Positions 27,301-36,300 of a stretch of DNA of 64,000 nucleotides are shown piece by piece. The stretch is from assembly GCF_037975245.1 (NCBI RefSeq), contig NC_092563.1, positions 24,396,960 to 24,460,959 on the forward strand. Direction: 5' to 3'. Made by a program: the position numbers and the translations under genes. This DNA is from Apostichopus japonicus. Its lineage: Eukaryota; Echinodermata; Holothuroidea; Aspidochirotida; Stichopodidae. Positions within the stretch are counted from its first letter, which is position 1. The number at the start of each line of letters is the position of its first letter. The notes beneath the pieces are model-generated. The model worked only from the letters and a program-made list of their open reading frames with translations, searched no databases and was not told where the DNA came from.

Positions 27301-29189
27301 GGGCAAGTCGTTACAGCCCCAAATCCAATTGGGCTCCTACTCCTTTGAATACACACATAGACAGTTTTTTAAGCTGTTCATCGTGGAACATGCATTTCAA
27401 TGCTCACTGATATGATGTTATATCTGCTCTTTGCTTTACAAATTCGAACAGGAGTGTAGCGAGTAATTGCCAAGGGAGGGGCGAAGCCTATAGGCAAACT
27501 ATCTAAGCGAAGCGCCACCATGAGTTGGCGCGAAGCGTACAAGAAAAATTTTGGTCGAAAATGCCTCCCAGATCGCTGGAAATGACACTTCCCAGGCTTT
27601 GTAAGTTGAACTAAGCATTGTCTATTTTGAAATTACTAGCGATGTTATAAAGAAAATTTGCTCGGGGGGGGAGTGCGGTCGCCCCCTTCCCGAAATGCGT
27701 CATGTTCCCCGACGACTCGGTCGAGTTCAAGACCAGCCACAGTTGGTTCCATATAGCACAATTGTACAATTGTTTAAGGCGTCCATACACACACGCGTTA
27801 TGATAGACCATATATAGTATTTATATAGATACATTAGTGAGAGAGGAAAAATGGAAACGTCAAAAATGGAGTTGTCGGTGTAAGGGGTAGGGTGAGGCGC
27901 ACACCCCTCCGTAATCCTTGATCTGTCACTGGCTACCCTGTGTATATAATAGGGATCAGCGCTTTCACTATGACTGTTCCTCTTTCTCTTCCCGAGGTCT
28001 TGGCTATCTTCTACTCCCTTCTTTTCTCCTTTTTCTCTCTTTTTTCTTTTTCTTTTTCTTTTCCCTTCCTTTCTCTCCTCCTTTTCTTTTTTCCCCCTCC
28101 TTTTCCCTTTTTTCTTCTCTTTTTTTTCTCCTCTTTTCCTTACCCGGGGGGCGCGCGCCCCCAACGCCCCCCCCCTGGATACGCACCTGCATATTATATC
28201 TTCTACTTCCATTGGTCAAAAACAAATTTTCCAACAATAATTGTAAGTATGGACCATAGTTTAGTCTTGTATTAATCACTCTGTTTAGTCAGAGAACGGA
28301 GCTTTATTGCTATTTACAAATAAATTATGTTCTGATTACGTAGCCTGCTTTAAGCTTTTACGAGTCCTGTATTAAAATGTTCTCATCTGCTTGGTACGAA
28401 CCGACCACGGTCCCAACTACCTCTCCTCGGGGTCTTATATGAAGGACGTTTTAACGGAGGGCGCGGATCCAGCTGTTGTGTGTGATGGGAGGGGGGGGGG
28501 ATGGGTTGAGGGATATACGTCCCACTTTTCAACCTCGCACGAAATTGTAAAAAGTACTTGTTTGCCCAAACTTCTGGATCATGGTTGCTCACATGACTCC
28601 GGCAGGTCTGTGTACATCAGAACAATGGTAATATAACTCTGTATTAGACATAGTTCACCAAGAAATTATACGACAACAATAGCACATTCTTTCTGATGAA
28701 AGTCATGAAATGCGATAAGATTAACTATGAATCGCTAAAACAATAACTTTATAATCACACCAAAAGAACTCCTGCGGGAAAGGCACTTATTTACGAAAAC
28801 GTATGATAAGGTATGATAAGGTAAAAACACGCGCATAGGCCTATATATATTAATCACATATAATGGCCAATTACTCTGAAAATTACACGTACTCAAGATG
28901 GAATAACATTTTACATTGGGGAATGAGCGTAAATGCGTTCATATATAACAGCGCACATCACATTAACCACCTATCTCTGAGCATGGTATTTCCATCCATA
29001 TAATTTTTACAAGTTTTACAAAGATTTTTTGATATCTCGCGTTCCAGAGCTTTGAAATCTTGCGCTTTGCAACAGTTTCAGAAAGTCGATTAAATTAAGA
29101 AGATACTTACTTCTGCCTAATTGTCCATCTACTGAGAGCAGTAAGGATCCAAAGAAAATAACTAACACGAGTCCTCTCTGAGCCGTCAT
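80..29189 (-). CDS. Secreted EGF/CUB/multi-HYR mosaic protein, 17 exons seen, 3' end outside window
   Basis: Gene-level entry. Seventeen minus-strand exons encode, in order, a signal peptide, an EGF-like module, a CUB-like module and fourteen hyalin-repeat (HYR) domains of about 82-85 residues each, at least 1385 codons in total. Every exon starts and ends in phase 1, so any HYR exon could be lost or duplicated without a frameshift. The HYR pattern is visible throughout: DTTPP near the start, CP, ELG, W.EP.ATD, PG..F.VG, TYVF.D..GN and C.F near the end. HYR domains are immunoglobulin-like adhesion modules known from sea urchin hyalin and from complement-like mosaic proteins. An extracellular adhesion or matrix role is therefore inferred, with no enzymatic residues seen. 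No stop codon or membrane segment is reached before the left edge, so the C-terminus is unknown. The name of the family member cannot be fixed from sequence alone. Confidence 0.88.
646..897 (-). CDS. HYR domain 13 exon
   Basis: It starts [12 protein letters not shown], with [21 protein letters not shown] and [12 protein letters not shown]. Phase 1-1, 252 nt, with donor GTAAAA. Confidence 0.86.
898..2965. other. Intron between HYR 12 and HYR 13
   Basis: This 2.1 kb AT-rich stretch has no HYR signature (no reverse-complement DTTPP or W.EP motif) and no other coding pattern I recognise. Short open frames inside it look random. Confidence 0.6.
2966..3220 (-). CDS. HYR domain 12 exon
   Basis: It starts [12 protein letters not shown], with [18 protein letters not shown] and [16 protein letters not shown]. 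Phase 1-1, 255 nt, with donor GTTGGT. Confidence 0.85.
3784..4035 (-). CDS. HYR domain 11 exon (extra cysteines)
   Basis: A divergent repeat starting [10 protein letters not shown], with additional cysteines in PTCFDLSG and FTCVDPAG besides the usual one in MCSF. ELGEQG and W.PP remain recognisable. Phase 1-1, 252 nt, with donor GTAAGC. Confidence 0.83.
4909..5160 (-). CDS. HYR domain 10 exon
   Basis: A canonical repeat: [28 protein letters not shown] and [15 protein letters not shown], with the second cysteine in DLCQF. Phase 1-1, 252 nt, with donor GTGATT. Confidence 0.87.
6130..6378 (-). CDS. HYR domain 9 exon
   Basis: The split first codon gives EDTTPP rather than VDTTPP. The repeat continues [27 protein letters not shown] and AVCSF. 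Phase 1-1, 249 nt, with donor GTATGA. Confidence 0.87.
7086..7337 (-). CDS. HYR domain 8 exon
   Basis: A canonical repeat: [30 protein letters not shown] and [16 protein letters not shown]. Phase 1-1, 252 nt, with donor GTGAGA. Confidence 0.87.
7678..7926 (-). CDS. HYR domain 7 exon
   Basis: It starts [11 protein letters not shown]. The conserved W.EP motif is replaced by [10 protein letters not shown], and the second cysteine is in NSCNF. Phase 1-1, 249 nt, with donor GTGAGT. Confidence 0.87.
9000..9248 (-). CDS. HYR domain 6 exon
   Basis: It starts [11 protein letters not shown] and has [18 protein letters not shown] and a second cysteine in AICAF. Phase 1-1, 249 nt, with donor GTGAGT. 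Confidence 0.87.
9249..10716. other. Intron between HYR 5 and HYR 6
   Basis: A stretch of 1.5 kb of AT-rich sequence. I see no exon, no terminal inverted repeats and no clear tandem repeat. Confidence 0.55.
10717..10968 (-). CDS. HYR domain 5 exon
   Basis: It starts [12 protein letters not shown], with [19 protein letters not shown] and a DDATPPN insertion before CEF. It is the sister of HYR 2. Phase 1-1, 252 nt, with donor GTATTT. Confidence 0.87.
13127..13378 (-). CDS. HYR domain 4 exon (non-canonical cysteines)
   Basis: It starts [14 protein letters not shown], so the usual CP cysteine is absent. The C-terminal cysteine sits in DSFCVTL, about four residues later than in other repeats. 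The core [10 protein letters not shown] and [10 protein letters not shown] are intact, as are the splice sites (donor GTGAGC). Phase 1-1, 252 nt. Confidence 0.85.
13540..14160. repeat. Tandem repeat of ~144-173 bp units in the HYR gene
   Basis: The motif GAGAGGCCATCAGTAATTTG recurs at 13591 and 13735, with diverged versions at about 13891 and 14064. Each unit also contains CACTGCCGGTGCAGTCAGTA and GGTTAGTAGTGTATAATGAG. Spacings of about 144, 156 and 173 bases show unit-length variation. The array lies in the intron between HYR 3 and HYR 4. Confidence 0.85.
14479..14733 (-). CDS. HYR domain 3 exon
   Basis: A canonical HYR module starting [12 protein letters not shown], with [10 protein letters not shown] and [14 protein letters not shown]. 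Phase 1-1, 255 nt, with donor GTACTA. Confidence 0.87.
15634..15885 (-). CDS. HYR domain 2 exon
   Basis: The opening is VDRVPP rather than VDTTPP, followed by [23 protein letters not shown] and a DDASPPN insertion before the second cysteine (PCRF). It closely resembles HYR 5. The acceptor is TAACCAG and the donor GTAAAA. Phase 1-1, 252 nt. Confidence 0.85.
16298..16366. repeat. (TA)n tract followed by a 19-bp direct duplication
   Basis: An alternating TA run ends near 16327 and is followed by two copies of TATAGCAACACAAAAGTCCA. This is simple-sequence expansion in the intron between HYR 1 and HYR 2. Confidence 0.8.
16817..17071 (-). CDS. HYR domain 1 exon
   Basis: The exon opens with DTTPPTI and has both usual cysteines, in QCP and NCTF. 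The central motif is altered to [10 protein letters not shown]. The exon directly follows the CUB exon and its donor is GTAATG. Phase 1-1, 255 nt. Confidence 0.85.
17776..18180 (-). CDS. Exon 3: CUB-like domain
   Basis: A single exon of about 135 residues contains CUB landmarks: G.F.SENYP..YPN near the start, an aromatic/aliphatic core, [10 protein letters not shown] in the calcium-site region, and LFFSSD.N....GW near the end. Only two cysteines are present, both in an early CYGNGC motif; the two disulphides typical of most CUB domains are missing. The acidic residues that bind calcium in many CUB domains have plausible counterparts (E in GLES, DD in KDDLYV, D in FSSD). Phase 1-1. Confidence 0.78.
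18181..19437. other. Intron between the EGF and CUB exons
   Basis: This is 1.26 kb of AT-rich sequence with no exon or repeat structure that I can support. Confidence 0.5.
19438..19584 (-). CDS. Exon 2: EGF-like domain
   Basis: Six cysteines are spaced C-x5-C-x6-C-x17-C-x1-C-x9-C, the EGF arrangement, with a proline- and serine-rich loop ([12 protein letters not shown]) between the third and fourth. The acceptor follows a pyrimidine-rich tract on the minus strand. The donor is taken as GTATGT at 19437-19436; a weaker GTGATA nine bases earlier would also keep phase 1. I see no complete calcium-binding EGF signature, since the leading D.N.C motif is not present. Confidence 0.75.
20857..20956. 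repeat. (ATGG)n microsatellite
   Basis: About 25 uninterrupted copies of the tetranucleotide ATGG/GATG. Because a LINE-like fragment abuts it on the right, it may have grown from a retrotransposon tail. Confidence 0.95.
20957..21130 (-). mobile_element. Possible non-LTR retrotransposon 3' remnant
   Basis: On the minus strand, just before the (CCAT)n run, there is a short open stretch reading [18 protein letters not shown] and then a stop. The pattern NSFLP.AI.L.N is common at the C-terminus of LINE reverse-transcriptase proteins. The fragment is too short for a family call. Confidence 0.35.
21831..22198. mobile_element. MITE with TTAA target duplication, copy 1
   Basis: The element is bounded by TTAA on each side. 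Its ends are inverted: the left reads AGGGTGTGAAGACTCG, and the right, reverse-complemented, reads AGGCATTAAAGACTCG. It is homologous along its whole length to 50998-51367. TTAA duplications are typical of piggyBac and Kolobok transposons. No transposase is encoded, so it is non-autonomous. Confidence 0.85.
22240..22472. repeat. Cluster of six 17-bp palindromes
   Basis: Six near-identical palindromes of the form GATAAACTGAGTTTATC, or the variant GATAAACCGAGTTTATC, occur at 22240, 22310, 22350, 22367, 22388 and 22456. A longer hairpin lies between the last two. The cluster falls between the TTAA MITE and the next hAT element. Confidence 0.9.
22599..24117. mobile_element. Non-autonomous hAT-like transposon, 1.5 kb
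   Basis: The ends CAGCGACGTAGCCAGG and CCTGGCTACGTCCCTG form an imperfect terminal inverted repeat. The flanks carry a perfect 8-bp duplication CTTTGGGG (22591-22598 and 24118-24125), the hAT hallmark. No transposase frame is present. Near the left end is the ~95-bp core shared with other elements in this window. Confidence 0.85.
24126..26248. other. Intronic stretch between two transposons
   Basis: No gene is seen. A short piece at 24290-24700 begins with AGGGGCGTCACCAG and contains a G-run, which suggests a further decayed transposon without clear boundaries. The frame at 24980-25219 matches nothing I recognise. Confidence 0.45.
26249..28189. mobile_element. Large non-autonomous DNA transposon, copy 1 (5-bp target duplication)
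   Basis: The ends CAGGCGCGTATCCAGG and CCTGGATACGCACCTG are inverted repeats of each other with one mismatch. The flanks share CATAT on both sides, a 5-bp duplication rather than 8. Inside are two copies of the ~95-bp shared core (near 26291 and 27498), C- and G-runs, and a pyrimidine tract near the right end. It is homologous to 55477-57672. The superfamily is uncertain: a hAT-related group with 5-bp duplications would fit. Confidence 0.82.
28015..28140. repeat. Polypyrimidine tract inside transposon copy 1
   Basis: About 125 bases of almost pure C and T on the plus strand. Long open frames here encode only S/F/L-rich or K/R/E-rich low-complexity peptides and are not taken as genes. A similar tract lies at the same place in copy 2. 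Confidence 0.9.
29111..29189 (-). CDS. Exon 1: signal peptide
   Basis: The exon encodes 26 codons plus one base. Residues 6-20 are strongly hydrophobic ([14 protein letters not shown]), followed by a likely cleavage site near DGQLG. The ATG at 29189 was chosen because it places the hydrophobic core at the usual distance; in-frame ATGs at 29216 and 29270 would add a polar leader. The donor is a strong GTAAGT. The exon is 9.5 kb from exon 2, so its link to the downstream modules rests on matching phase (1) and on the need for a signal peptide. Confidence 0.7.
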
Positions 29190-32100
29190 TTTAGTTATCC
29201 GATTGCGGCCCTTCATAACAAGAAGTTGTTGACTACTGACCCAATTGGGTAAAGTTATCGTCTGAAGCACACGAAGTTTTGGTTACGCTCCACTTGACAA
29301 GGTAAATTTTCCCAGGTTAGCAACACTTCCGTGCATACACACAACACCCTACAGACACAACCTATGGTATGTTTTTAATAGGTGAAAATAAACGACCAGG
29401 AGGGACAATCAAGTCCCCATCAAGGACCATTAGGGAGAGAAAAAAAGCCAGGAAGACACCAAGAAAATTGTCCAAACTCTAACAATGCGGCCCACACCGA
29501 TGGTTTGCACAAGCGATGGGGTGGAGCATCTTCTCCACCTCCATCGTTAATTGGCCTGACAAAAATTTCAGCCGATTTTTTTTTTAATTCAAAAGTATTT
29601 ATTACCGTTCGTGCGTAATAATCGTATACGTTTATAGACCTAATAATTGATGGACCTTCTTTGTTGTATAAATATGCCTCAGAATAGAACCATTTGACAT
29701 CTTGGATCCGGGTCTGACCGTTCCATAAAGGTTTCTGTATCTACCTAAATCAGTCGGGGAATATATTGAACTTAATCCCCTCCCAACCTCAACCCCCGCC
29801 CCCCTCCCACCGCCCGCTTTTTCAAGTCATATCATTAAAACATCCGGAACAACTGTTTTTTATTCTACCATAAATAGACTGAAACAATAAATTCACTGAC
29901 AAACCAAAAGGGAATACATGAAACATTAATATGGTACGTTTCTCATTAGGACCCACTCATGACAGACTATTTAAACACAACAGCTGGGCAATGCGCATGT
30001 ACAACTCTTTTATCGTTAAGTTCCCATATAAAGTAATATTTTCCGGGATTTTTTTTTTCAGTTTTGTTTTGTTAGTGTTACGACATCAGGATTTGATGCA
30101 AAATATCACTGCGGCGCACAAGATCAGTCTCATGCCCGGCCCCTGATTTGGAGCTTTTAGTTGAACTCATAAAACAACAAATCTGATTGTTGTTACTTGA
30201 AGAAATGAAACTGAAGACTAAGTCGTGTATGTTCCATTTCCAGTTTTCACAGAAATACTGTGCTATTTGTGTAACTGTCTGTACTGAACAGAATGTTTTT
30301 GACCCCTGATACCCATACCCAATTGGCAATCTTTGTGGCATAATACCAGCTTGTGCAAACATTGTCCTGGAGGCTAACCGCCTTCGCAATTTAAAAGCAA
30401 ACAGCTTATAAAAAAAAATATTTAAAAAAATGACAGCAAGAAAAAGAGAGAGAGAGAGAAAGGAATTGATGTACTAGTTTAAAGAGAAATATAACGTAGG
30501 GCTGCGATTTGGTATAAATCCAATAGCATTGCAGAGCAACCATTATTCTCAAGAACAAAGGCGTATTGTGAGCTTTTACCACCAAGTGTAAAGTGTTGCC
30601 TTCTCAATAGAAGTTATCATCTGGGTTATCAACACCGATTTGCGAAATTTTACTGGGACAGACTGAAAAAAACAAAAAAAGGAGAAAAAAAAATCTGTGT
30701 GAGAAATAGCACACGGTAATAATTAGGTTCAGACCAGTAAATAACAGTCAATGTAACGAATGTACATTAGCCCTAATTGAAAAGGGAACCGGTGGGTGTG
30801 AGACAGGTATGTGGGGTTAACGGGGAATAAAAGATTACGTGGATATAGGTAAACACAAGGTTAGCAAACGATGACTTGTTATAGCTTGGCGCAGTGGCGT
30901 AGGAAGGTACTTTTGAGTGGGGGGGGGGCTGAAGACTGATGGCCGGCCTGGGGGAGGGGTCTAAGGGGAGGGGGTGTCCCCCTCCCCTTTGGAATTTTTT
31001 TGCATTTCCAGGTGGCCTCAGATGCAATTTGGTGCAATATAGCACACTTCAACACTCACTCCATTTTGTAAACTTAATTTGTATTTTCACCTGGCCTTAG
31101 ATGCAATTTGGTGCTCCAAATGAGATTTTTTTTTCTCATTTGGAAATGAAAAAGGGGTTTTCTGACTTGCGAAGCGGGGGGGGCGGAATGATACTTCCGC
31201 CCCTCCACATTTTTCACTGGGGGGGGCTGGCGCCGCCCCCCGGTTCCTACGCCCTTGGCTTGGCGAATTAAAAGGGAGGCGCAGGGGATTAAGGGACTGA
31301 TGATTAAGAGTGGACGCCGGATTGTTGTTCCTGGTCTGGCTCTCGACATGCGCCTTTGGTCAAGGCTTTCGAGTTAATCGGATCACGTTACGTCAGCAAG
31401 TGCACGATCTAACACCACCATTTTTTATTTCTTGGCGAATATAAATCGCTACGGCTTTGCCTTATATTACTAGTGACCCTGTCAGGCAACGGGCAGGTGA
31501 CTGAGGGTGATCTGGGCACCCGGGCCAAAGACGATCTTTTGTGTCACCACTTAAACTAGTGACATAGCCCAACCCTTCCCCATTGACAAATTGGCTCACA
31601 TCTGCATTCAACATATCTTACAAGGAAAAAGCCAACAATACTGGAACAAAACTTAGCAATTGCACGTAAGTGTACAGATTTGCTTCGGAGACAATAATGT
31701 TAAGTGGGCCCCGAATGCTCTGGCAATGCCCGATAGGTCGGCCTGCCCTTGCCGTCAGGTGTAAAAATATGGTTACAATCTGTAAGTCGCCAATTTTTTG
31801 ACATACCAGAAAAGTGAACACACATTTCTATATTTAAGTTGAGGGAGGGATGAATTGCTCACATTGTTAGTTTTGAAATTTGCTCAACTGTTACCATAAG
31901 TTAGATTATGTAATTGTGTCATCCTTCATGGAACCAATCAACAAGCCCTTAAGTGTTGGCAAGCAGAGTGCTACTTTTACCTATGTCCTATGTAAACGTT
32001 CCAATTTACTAAAAGCAAAAAACCTCACTCTCTGTAAGGTTCAAGTGCATGCAATGGGTGTAAAACTTTGTATAACAATGTTTCGATTTTTCTCTTTTTA

Positions 32101-33272
32101 TTTTTCACTTTGCAAAAATTGATCTATTTCTAACTACTTGATTTTATTTCAAATAAATTCAAATTAATTTCAATTCCTGATAAAACTGAAGATAGTTAAC
32201 TTAGCTACAAGTTTGTTACTGATAGAGAACTAATTTAACACGTTTATGAAGTTCCTTCCATGGGTACAGCGCACTAAAAAAGAAGACAGACAAATTTTGT
32301 TTAGTGTATGCAGGAGACAAACTAACAACAAAAACAAAACAAAAACACAGGGAAACTGTCGTTCATTTTCTCATATAATTCCATAATATGATACAGCTTC
32401 TTACACCTGGTACGTCAAATTCAAAAATGAATAGCTTGTACTTGTAAACACAATTGACTAGCCTTGTTGAAAAAGAGAAACCCCAATCATCACACAACAA
32501 TTACCTTAAATTAAACCTCAAAGGAGCTTCAACCGGACCACCTGGTCCCAAGGGCATCACGAGCTAGGTAGGGCCCATGGGACAGTTATGCCATGGACCC
32601 CCCTTTTTTTGTCAAGTTTCCATAAAGTCATGGAATATTCATGAACAACTGAAGAAAGTGGGAATACATTTATTCTTTATCGTATAGTTCCTGGGCCACT
32701 AATTAACTCTTAATACGATGTGCTGTAGTTATTGAAAAAAACGGGGAAAAAAAGAAGAAGTTACATCCTGCAATGTGGTCAACCATACCCCCCTTCCCCC
32801 CCCGATAGGGGCCATCTATCAACCACATCCCTCATCGGCATATCCAAGAAGCTCCGGACTTCTGCAACTATGCCACATATGCTGCATCATGAAACAGGAT
32901 ACTCTCCACATTTTTGGAGAAGAGGTACATTCTGCTTGAAATTCCTACCCAAGATCACATGGACTGTTCAATATAGGATCTGAAATAGCAACATCATATT
33001 TTCAATTATTTATCAAACTCTGCGAATGTCTCTACACCTACGCTCGATACCTTTTCCATTTCTGTTACTAACAAAGTAAGCTGCACAGTACACAGATACT
33101 TCTCAACAAGTCAGTTTGAAACAAACAAATGTTTGGTAAATATCTTGGGTATGGATTTGCTCTGTGATATTGGTAAGTACCATACATAAGCACTGGAAAT
33201 ATCTGCGTGTCCCATCTCGGCTGTTCCCTCCGATACAATAGTCGACGCGTACGAGGCAACGTTAGTAATTTT
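29190..33272. other. Intergenic region between the HYR gene and GPATCH1
   Basis: Apart from the hAT MITE at 30892-31257, no gene or exon was recognised here. Upstream of the HYR gene start I could not pick out a convincing TATA box or initiator. G- and C-runs near 29790 and 32790 suggest decayed mobile elements without definable ends. Confidence 0.55.
30892..31257. mobile_element. hAT MITE, 366 bp, copy 1
   Basis: The terminal inverted repeats are CAGTGGCGTAGGAAGG on the left and CGGTTCCTACGCCCTTG on the right. Perfect 8-bp target duplications GCTTGGCG flank it at 30884-30891 and 31258-31265. Internal G- and C-runs could fold on each other. It is a close relative of 53891-54262. Confidence 0.93.
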
Positions 33273-33383
33273 TCAACCTTCTGAAGCACTGCTGTATGAA
33301 GAATCACTACTCTTATTACTTCTTTTCTTCTGTTTATCTCTGGACGACCTTTCTCTGTGTGATTCCTTACGGTGTTTCTTCTC
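33273..33383 (-). CDS. gpatch1: gpatch1 exon 16 (terminal)
   Basis: It encodes 36 residues of [13 protein letters not shown] character ending SSASEG, then TGA at 33275-33273. A possible AATAAA lies about 600 bases further on (minus strand, 32674-32669), but I cannot confirm the polyadenylation site. Confidence 0.85.
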   Translation of the reverse strand, partial: EKKHRKESHRERSSRDKQKKRSNKSSDSSYSSASEG

Positions 33384-36300
33384 CTGCAAATTAATCACGA
33401 AAACAGAGGATGTCTTCAAGCGTTCAAAGACACGAACAATGTAACTCAATCATGTAATTCATGTTACAAGAGTAAACTCTTCATGTCGAGGGCATCGACT
33501 TCACAACCATAAATATGTTAAAACTAAATACTTAAATTCCTTTGGCATGTAACTGGAACATAACGTTAAACTAATTCCCATTTCATTTTCGGTGTCACTC
33601 CACAAGATGTATGGGTATGCAGGAACGATGATTAGGGTTGCCTGGTGGTCAGAAACAGATTCAAAAGTTCTGTACAGACAGTAAACCGTCCTTGGGGCAC
33701 CTGTCTGAAAGTCAACCAGTTACATTACATCAGTAGCAAGGGGGTATCCCATTATTGAGGCATTATCTCTGAAAAACCAAACTATGCTGTTCCACAGAAC
33801 CTTGAAATAATGGTAGTCTTAAGGACAAATCTGAAACTATCTCCAAACGGCGTTGTTGGAGGAGTTGGTGGATGTGTTGTCGAGAGGTCAACCATGAGCT
33901 TACAAGTTTGGTTCGGTTTTCTTTCTGTATTAAAATTTAATGAAAAGCAGGGTCTAGTTGAAGAAACATGGGTACTTCTCTGAGACTCCAGATATTATAA
34001 TATTTCATGGCAGAATCTCTACTGCTAAGCTAAACGGTACTGCTAAGCTAAACGGTCGCTGCTATTTCTTCATTCAATTCTTTTCTAAAATACTTACTTT
34101 TCTTCTCTTCCTCTTCTTTTCTTTTCTGCTGCTGCTTTGAGATTTATTTTTCCTCGATGAGCTCCTAGATTCTGATGAATGCCTCTGGTGTTTCTTCCTG
34201 TGTCTGCTACCATGTGAATGTCTAGAATGTTTCTTTCCTGCTTCAGAGATACTCGCCCCATCATGACCGGAGGAATGAACGTGGGTAGGCACGAGGGAAG
34301 ATGCGGGCGGAAGCGCTGGTCCATAAAGTTCGTCCTCTTCGCTCATACATTCCTTCGACTGATCTGCACCATCTCTGGAAGTGTTTACTAGAAAATTTGC
34401 TTCTAGTTTTCCTGGATCCTTTTCATCTTTGACAGGTATCACATCTTCTGGTTCTTCAGAACCTGAAAATGAAATGAGAGCATTGCTTTTAATAGTTACG
34501 CGAAAATATTAGCTACCCCATGTTACAGACTATTAATAACTATAACCGAATACGAAATAATTATAAACCTATTGTTTAGTTTGTACCGTTAGTGCAGGTT
34601 GCAATTTAATACCAAATTCTTAGGCGTAGAGAGAAGCTATCCTTTTAATCAATGGGAGCTGGAAATAGCTAGTTTGCACATGGACCATTCAACAGTACCT
34701 CAGAGGAAGAACTAAAGGATATGATTTTTATGATTCCATTTCATATTTGTTTAATTTGTTAGAAGTGATTTCAAGTACAAACAGTCAACAATACATTAAG
34801 CATATAACATTTATCAATCAGGATCTGCTCAAGTTCATCAAACGTGAAGCATTCCAGATATCTAAATATATGAGTATGTTGAAAATTAAGACTAACATCT
34901 AGATAGATGGACCTGCAATAATTTCTTTAGTCGAACATAAGATCACCCAGATTCTAACTGTTATCCTTACAAGAAAGAAGGCTTCATTGAGGTTAAAAGA
35001 AAAAGCAGAAAATAACTGTAAATGGCACTATTCTTGGAATACAGATAAATCCATGAAATTAAGGGGTGGGTTTGAGGTTGAGCAACAGAGGGTAGGAGAG
35101 ACCTTAAATAGGTCTCTGTCTAAAAAAGGCATGAACAGCTACACATTTTCTAATGATAAACAATGATGGGGGAGTTATTTAGTTCAAAGGTGGTGGTTGG
35201 GGGAGGGAGGGGATGAGGGGAGGTGTGATAGGGGAATGTAGGTGATGGGGGCAGGGGAAAGTGAGGCTGCGAGAAATGGTTTTATATATGGTTACAGCAT
35301 AAAATATTTTTTTATAATAATTAGATATGCAGTTATGTAAACCTTTTGTTTTTCCTTCTTGGTCATCATCCTCTCTGCCCGAATCAGATCCGGAGCTCTC
35401 TGAATCACTTGAATCTGATTCATTGAATATGGCATTAAAAAGATCCCTCGGTGGACGATTTTCTGTCTCCTAGTCAGGACCAAGAAAAGGAAAAACATTG
35501 AAGTTTGAGGATTAGCACATGAAAATTTGTCTACGGAATATTGGCTTCTTTTGCTTAACAGTTCTTTACCTACATGCATGGCTACAAACAGACATATACA
35601 ATCAGCAATGTTATCGAGCTCAATTTTCAGAAATGCCAGTAGTCTCTGTCATCAAGAGAAAGACATTTGTCACTTCTCTGCAAATCCACAGACAAGAACA
35701 TCTCCAAGCACCCAAGAAAGTAAAATCCTTTGAAAAAGAGGAGGGGCCGGGGGAGGAGGTGGGTGGGCGGGGGAGGAAGTGGGGAGGAGAGCTGAAGTTG
35801 TGAATCTCAGATAGTTAAAGACCAATCAACACAACTTTCTTGTAGAAATATGTTTTTGGAACGGGTTTTCTCCTGTTTTAAACATTTCTTGAAAACGAAC
35901 AATATCAAATTGATTTCAACTGGAATCAAACCACTGACCCCTACGGGTTCTACGCTCTGCAAAAAGTGTGTTAAACAGCTGTAACTTGAATCACTACCAA
36001 ACGTTATATTTCTGTGGCCTGATGGTTAGAAGGCACAGTACATTCTATGGCATTTTGCCAACAATTGAACTCAAAGTGATTCAAGTAATGTATCCACCAG
36101 TGAGTGGCATAATTACTGTAAACAAATAAACCTACAATGCTGCACACCAACAACAATGAAATTTGTCTATGGAACAAGCTAAGGGGGGTTGGGGTTTGGC
36201 TGCGGTGGGGGGGGGGGGGTTGGAGGATGTTGGGTGGGGTGGGGGATGTTGGGTGGGGGTGGGGGATGTTGGGTGGGGGTGGGGTGTTTTAATTTTTTTT

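Noticed and set aside
27727-28279. Long open frames on both strands rich in K/R/E or F/S/L
   Set aside because: They come from a polypyrimidine tract inside a DNA transposon, which has few stop codons in any frame. The same is true at 57354-57729. No domain is visible.
35930-36060. tRNA-like A and B box sequences in gpatch1 intron 13
   Set aside because: The B-box-like piece (minus strand) and the A-box-like piece (plus strand) are in opposite orientation and form no cloverleaf, so no tRNA or SINE is called.
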